Of a DNA stretch of 64,000 nt, positions 59,041 to 64,000 are shown in pieces (the stretch's first letter is position 1; each line of letters begins with the position of its first letter). Position numbers and translations under genes: made by a program. The notes beneath the pieces are model-generated. The model was not told the DNA's origin, made no database searches, and worked only from the letters and a program-made list of their open reading frames with translations. Source of the stretch: Euryodendron excelsum (taxonomy: Eukaryota > Streptophyta > Magnoliopsida > Ericales > Pentaphylacaceae); contig CM065392.1 in NCBI GenBank assembly GCA_033060915.1, positions 14,359,501 through 14,423,500 of the forward strand, given 5' to 3'.

Positions 59041-61849
59041 TGGCATCACAACGACGAGCTGGTGGACCCATCGATGGCAGTGTACTTAAGTTACAGGATA
59101 TTCATCGGTCACAGGTTGTGTGAGACCACGGGGTAAGTTTTGTAGAACTTGTACATAATATACATAATAGTTAACATTTAGTTTTTGTTACTAACTACTA
59201 CCATTTTATAACGCATTCATTTTATTTGATCGCTAGTATGAGGAACCTATGCATTGTCGCCGGGGAGACTCAGGTATATTCGACGATGTTGTAGACCCCT
59301 GCATTATTCCTTATTTGATCCATGGCGGTTTTTACGATGTATAGCGTGTTGGTAAGATTTAGCACAATCATGCTTTGCTCACAGCCATGGTTGAGAGATG
59401 GCGACAGGAGACACACACCTTTCACTTGCCTTTGGGGAGGCGACAGTCACTTTACAGGATGTCTCCATAATATATGGTCTTCCGGTTACTGGCAGGGCTG
59501 TTACAGGTTTGTAACTACAATTCACAATTACAGTTCACGACATTATTTAATTACACGCGTTACTTCATGACCTTATACACGTTATTATGTCGTATCGAAC
59601 AATTGAACTCCAATTTACTAACATTTTGCAGGTCCTTCTGGCCCATCGACGCCGCAGGGATGGGCCCCTATTTTTATGCAGCATTTAGGAGTTGTACCCG
59701 GGCCTGAAAATTTAAAAAAAAATTTGTGAGACTTAGGTGGTTAAGTGAGACATTTGGGGCACTTGCGGATGATGCTGATGAGATTACAGTGCAGCGCCAT
59801 GCTCAGGCATTTATATTGAGACTCCTTGGCGGCATTATGATGCCAAATCACTCTGGTACGCTGTTTAGACCCATGTACTTACCCTTGATAGCAGACCTTG
59901 ATGCTTGTGGAGATTTCAACTGGGGAAGTGCAGTCTTAGCATCATTGTACAGGGGATTATGTCGCGCCGCACGTCCCAACTCTTCTGAGATCAATGGCCC
60001 GCTTACACTGCTGCAGGTATGCAAAACATTATGTTACTCATGTTGTGATTTAGTTTAGACGATCATATCCTTCTATATTGAGACTGAGAATTATTCAGAT
60101 TTGGGTATGGGAGAGATTCTCAATTATGGTGCTTATACGAAAGTCACTTTCAATTACACCTGCGCAACAGCCACTTATTATTGAGGAACACGAGTTTCCA
60201 GGTGGACCGCTAGAGGGCAAGTGGCATGATGATTTCCTCCTGACAAACGTCTCTGCCCATGTCCTCGTTGTGTATAGGGATTAGTTGGACCGACTTCGCC
60301 CCAAAAATGTGAGTTATATCTGTTGTGCATTTTACATTCGTTACCTCTAGTTTGTACAATTGATTGTCGTTATGTTACTCATGTTGTCTGTTTTTATTGT
60401 AGTTAGATTTTTTTACATGATAATTGATTGTCTGTTTTGTATTTTTCAGTTTCATTGGACCTCATACGAGCCCATTATGGACACGTTGCCATACTACTGC
60501 TTTGCTAGGATGGAGGTTTGGAGGGCATTGGTTCCTCTTGTGTGCTTTGAAGTTGTGGAGTTATATTTACCAAATCGAGTGATGCTCCAGTTCAGGATGA
60601 GACAGGACATACCGGACCATCCAAACACGAAGAGGGATCTGCATTCAGTGGATCGACGGGGGGAGACCTGGAGTTGATTGGAGTGATTTTCATGCAGCGT
60701 ATATAGCACTCTGGTCACATAGGATGGACCGTATAGTTGATGGCGAGATTCATGATATACCTATGTCCTCCACTGATCCTTATATGACTTGGTATAGGAG
60801 CATCACTCGCCTCCATATTGAAAATCCACTAAGACGCACAGATAGAGGATATTCAGGTGTCGGGGGCACCAGAGATGCGATGGTATGTGCAGTTAAATAT
60901 TAAAATACCAAAATTATATTTAGATATCATAATAAAAGTTTATTAAATTGTTTTTCAGGCAGAAGCATGGACAGACGTATATGATAGAGGAACACGCGCT
61001 CTACGTGACTTCCCTAAAACGGAGTCAATGAAGGAAATCTATGAGATACAGCTTCGCGCCATGGCTTCTTTATCCCTCCTACAGGAGACAAACCGTGTCC
61101 CACAGCACCGACGGTGTACTTGCGATGCCCTGCTTTTTGGTTCCCCAGGAGCCAGTGTTCCACATGGCATGCGACCTCATCCCACCCCTACACGCCGATC
61201 CACCTCTTCGATACCTTCTTTTGTTCATGGTGGATATAGTGTCGGGTACGTGACCCCTACCCTATACAGTTATGCTAGTCAGAGTTCCGAGACAGTATCA
61301 TATAGGCCATCCTTTCCTACTGAGGGATACTTTGGCATACATGATCCTCCTAGGACATCACATCGACGACCGACCCGGCAGGTATCTCCAGTTATGTTTC
61401 AGACAGACCCCGAGTATAGTCATGATCCGTTCATAGGGGGCAGTTCTGGACAGCACTATCATGATTTTCCCAGTTACTACCCTGCATCGACTTATGGGGC
61501 TGGGCCGTCACAGGTGACTCATCATTTTCACAGTGGCTACCCTTCATCCAGTTATGCTCCAGAGTCATCACAGATGACTCATGATTTTCATAGTGGCTAC
61601 CCTTCATCGACATATGCGCTAGAGCCGTTACAGATGAGTCATGATTTTCATAGTGCGTACCCAGCATTGACTTATGCACCAGGGTCATCACATGTTCAGC
61701 ACGATGATGAAGAGTTGGTAGCAGTAAGTGACGAGGACGAGCAAGCGGATGACGAGCAGGCGGAGGTGGGTGTTGACAGAGGGCCGAGTGCTCAGGACGA
61801 GCAACAGGATGTGGCGGTTCGTAGAAGATCGAGAACCCGACGAGCTTGA
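59041..61849 (+). pseudogene. Plant mobile domain (PMD-C, MAIN-like) gene in the Mutator-like element (broken)
   Basis: About six exons: 59041-59133, 59235-~59510, ~59632-60016, ~60100-60310, ~60450-60882 and 60959-61849. The product resembles MAIN/MAIL1-like proteins annotated as aminotransferase-like plant mobile domain. Motifs include VLKLQDIHRSQ, TAMVERWRQETHTFHLPLG (one base short in DNA), MYLPLIADLDACGDFNWGSA, WRALVPLVCFEVVELYLP and DPYMTWYRSITRLH. The C-terminal exon is open for 273 codons, with four ~20-aa HSGYPSS-type repeats, an acidic stretch and a basic Arg-rich end. Damage: TGA near 59121 (Trp expected), TAG codons in exon 2 (twice) and exon 4, and single-base frameshifts at G runs near 59437 and 60658 and an A run near 59713. 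MAIN and MAIL1 act in silencing with the phosphatase PP7L; the role of transposon copies is unknown. Confidence 0.75.
61465..61705 (+). repeat. 60-bp coding minisatellite in the PMD gene
   Basis: Four units of about 20 codons, each containing (H/S)(S/Y)xYPxxxYAxxxSQxxHDF. The DNA shares CATGATTTTCATAGTG and TACCCTTCATC. Third-position and indel-free divergence suggests they expanded as coding sequence. Confidence 0.85.
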
Positions 61850-62059
61850 ACATGTCTAACAGGGGGGCGTTTTGGGCGATCAATTTTCGGGGCATTTCAT
61901 TAGTGTTATCTATTATGGGTGAAATTATCTATTCTTATTGTCTATTATAGGGGTTTTACCCCCGGAGACATAACATCGCATATTTTCATGTATTTTATAT
62001 TGTACATGGTATGACATCGCTTTTAAATTTTCCTAATCATTTTGCAGGCAACTCACCAA

Positions 62060-62560
62060 ACATACATATACATTTAATTTTAAGATAGGTATAATAGTAA
62101 AAAATCATATAACAATATTAATGTTTAATTTTACAGTGTCACATCCTCCCCATATAAGAGGTATTTATAAAGAGCAATACCTTATACCCTCTTTACGTGA
62201 ATGTTACATCTGCAACAAATGCTAGTAACAAGGCTGTACTAGAGAGTAGTCACGTTAATTATAGTTATTAACCCCTCATCATGTGAATACAGCATCCCCC
62301 ATGCTCGTGATCAGAACATGACTGGATAAATGTACACCATAGGTTTGTTATGTCAATTAAAGGTTGCACCAATAACATGAGAAGTCAAGACCAAGTTGTC
62401 ATGTCGATTAAAGCTATAAAGATCCCTTATGCCAGTATGAAAGTTGCATCCCCCATGCTCTTGACAAGAACATGAATGAAAAAGTCATCACCAAAGAGTT
62501 GTCATGTCAATTAAAGACTCATATATTAAGTAACATTAATTGATGCCTCATCTGATTATG
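62060..62560 (+). repeat. Duplicated spacer between PMD gene and third gene
   Basis: GCATCCCCCATGCTC followed by AGAACATGA and TGTCAATTAAAG occurs at about 62291-62365 and 62451-62520, with a partial third GTCATGTCGATTAAAG near 62398. The last bases (GATTATGTGCAG, to 62565) could be a 3' splice site for the downstream gene. Confidence 0.6.
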
Positions 62561-62589
62561 TGCAGGAGTGCTCAACCATACATGTATAC

Positions 62590-63233
62590 ATGTCGAAACG
62601 AAAATGCTTGTTTGGGGCATCGTCTAGTCGTGTGAATCCTACCGTCGACATGGATGAAAGCCAACCATCAAGAGTCTCACATATGGTGGGTACATACATA
62701 AACCCAATCGGTAACAAATTGTATGGCCAAAAACGTAGCTTTCTTAACAAGCCTATCCTTATGCACGATACGACGGGTCCAGTGAGCCACATCTTCATTA
62801 GCAATGCATCCGTACGACTACCGCCCGGTGTGACGGATGATCAATGCATAAGGTTACCGTGGGAAGACTTACTCGATAAAAGGCGTGAACAAGAGATATA
62901 TTGTCGATGGCATGGCCTCCATGTCCCAAAGGCTCGTTCAGCTAACCTATAGAACAGGAGATCACCTACGAATAAGGTCATGAAAGCATTAGAACGCGAG
63001 ATTGATCAAATGTAACGAAGATTGGACAGGTATCATTTCACAGAGCAAGCAAAGACAGACGGTGGTGATGTAACACAACAACTGGTAGAAATTATTGAAG
63101 ATCCCTTGTTGGTTTCTGACCTAGAACTTTCAAACTTTTCAGAAGCAGAAACCGATGATGACTTTGTCAATTATCTACCTAGTAGCATTTCTGTTCGCGG
63201 CAAACCACTGTATTGTTACAAACATGGTCCATA
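62590..63233 (+). pseudogene. Third gene of the Mutator-like element, unknown function (two stops)
   Basis: An open frame from ATG 62590 (an upstream in-frame ATG is at 62560) runs to TAG 62950-62952. It continues in the same frame through TAA 63013-63015 to a final TAA at 63231-63233, about 214 codons. I do not recognise the family. The N-terminal half is basic with Cys (MSKRKCLFGASSSR) and has a GTYINPIGNKLYGQKR segment. The middle has LPWEDLLDKRREQEIYCRWH; then a likely helix (KVMKALEREIDQ) and an acidic C-terminal part ending in SVRGKPLYCYKHGP. Cys and His near the ends (CRWH, CYKH) could bind metal, but this is speculation. Both internal stops are one C-to-T change from Gln, as in the transposase. 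No second exon is certain upstream. It could be the counterpart of the MuDR second gene in position only. Confidence 0.5.
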
Positions 63234-63240
63234 AAATATC

Positions 63241-64000
63241 AGATGTTAGTAGCAACTTCTTTTAGTTTTATCCTATGTTTGGCCATGAATCTACGAAAGC
63301 AATAAGGTTACACACAATGTTCATTTATCTTTTATTCATAAATTGAGTCTAGTCACGCTAATTTTCTTTTATTCGTAACTTTTTAATCATAAACTAAGTT
63401 CATAGTCCAGCCAAATAATAACTTATATAAACTTATATTTTATCATATGTCTGACTTTTTGGTATGAGAATGTCACTATCATATCAATTTAGTTATCGCT
63501 TTAAACGAACAAAATCGAGTCGCATAAAATGTTGTTCAATTTTAATTTTCTAAGCATAAAACACACCTGAGTTTTGTCCAAAATTGTCTCTCTCTCTATA
63601 CTCCCTTTGTCTCTCCTTTTCTCTTTCTCACTCTCTCTCTATTCTCTCATTCTCATTTTATAATAAAAATTATACATAAAATTATAATATTTATAAAAAT
63701 TTTATTACTATTATTTTTATTTTAAAAAAATAAAATAAAAAACATAGACAAAGTTAAGTAATAATTAAAATATTTTATTAATCAGTGATAAAATGTTATA
63801 AAAAGTATTATAAAGTAGCAAAAATTTGTAAAAAAATAATTTCAAAAATAAAATAATTAAAATATTTATTAGTAAATAAGTATTGTTAAATATATAGTTA
63901 TTTTATAAAGTAGTTTGTAGCAAATAAAGTATTATAGTATTATAATTTTTGTTATTTTATAACACTTTGTCTATATTTTTATTATTACTTGATTATGTTC
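63241..64000. other. AT-rich DNA after the last Mutator-like gene
   Basis: No gene. There is a CT-rich stretch (63585-63650) and then almost pure A/T with AATAATTAAAATATTTATTA-like words reminiscent of, but not clearly homologous to, the 52.6-55.6 kb repeat. The right end of the Mutator-like element was not found here. Confidence 0.4.

Larger units (their letters stand above)
51600..63240 (+). mobile_element. Large Mutator-like element carrying MURA, a plant mobile domain gene and a third gene
   Basis: A gene-bearing element of at least 11.6 kb. In order: six palindromes (51728-51977); a CT-rich leader (51990-52196); a putative leader intron filled with ~350-bp repeats (52600-55620); MURA transposase (55734-58629); PMD-C gene (59041-61849); unknown gene (62590-63233). 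All three are on the plus strand. Co-occurrence of PMD-C with MULE transposase is known in plant genomes; the third gene is not one I recognise. Neither terminal inverted repeat could be proved: the left end is somewhere after the Helitron-like element at 51532, and the right end is not visible. All genes carry stops, so this copy is inactive. Confidence 0.7.

Noticed and set aside
61431..61895. 154-codon minus-strand frame with repeats
   Set aside because: Antisense shadow of the PMD C-terminal repeat exon, whose sense frame matches the family.

Overview
The window is plant nuclear DNA, most likely from a woody eudicot. It is AT-rich, has split genes with canonical GT-AG introns, and is full of plant transposons (Ty3/gypsy, Ty1/copia, MULE, hAT and Mutator MITEs, SINEs, a Helitron-like element). 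No species can be named from the sequence alone. Only two ordinary host genes are visible, both on the + strand.

Layout. 1-7.2 kb: no host gene; a compact minus-strand LTR element (1060-2757, 5-bp target duplication), a ~1.1 kb element with long inverted repeats (3160-4247), two antisense tRNA-type SINEs and a 183-bp MITE with a perfect 9-bp duplication. 7.5-9.7 kb: a complete seven-exon WAT1/UMAMIT-type membrane transporter gene (404 aa) with G-boxes and a TATA box upstream. 9.7-17.6 kb: gene-free AT-rich DNA. About 18.0-27.2 kb: a decayed Ty3/gypsy element (gag, protease, reverse transcriptase) split inside gag by a 5.6-kb solo LTR with a CCAAG target duplication; that LTR is made largely of tandem repeats and a guanine-poor tract. 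27.2-30.4 kb: a Sirevirus-like Ty1/copia fragment. 30.4-41.1 kb: LTR fragments, MITEs and minisatellites. 41.1-48.7 kb: a twelve-exon gene for a three-FKBP-domain plus TPR immunophilin (ROF1/FKBP62 type, 535 aa as modelled) with a GA dinucleotide at one 5' splice site, a tandem acceptor in which one choice creates a stop, and a hAT-type MITE in intron 8. 49.4-51.5 kb: Helitron-like element. 51.6 kb to at least 63.2 kb: a large Mutator-like element.

The Mutator-like element is the most interesting part. It holds, in order: six related ~25-bp palindromes; a pyrimidine-rich leader; a long putative 5' UTR intron filled with eight copies of a ~350-bp AT-rich repeat; a MURA transposase (MuDR N-terminal domain, DDE core, SWIM finger, CCHC knuckle); a MAIN-like plant mobile domain (PMD-C) gene; and a third gene of unknown function. 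All three genes are broken, mostly by stops that one C-to-T change from Gln would explain, and the first catalytic Asp of the transposase is Asn. The copy looks immobile and decayed by cytosine deamination, but it preserves the gene order of a three-gene MULE. Its 3' end is not seen and may lie beyond the window.
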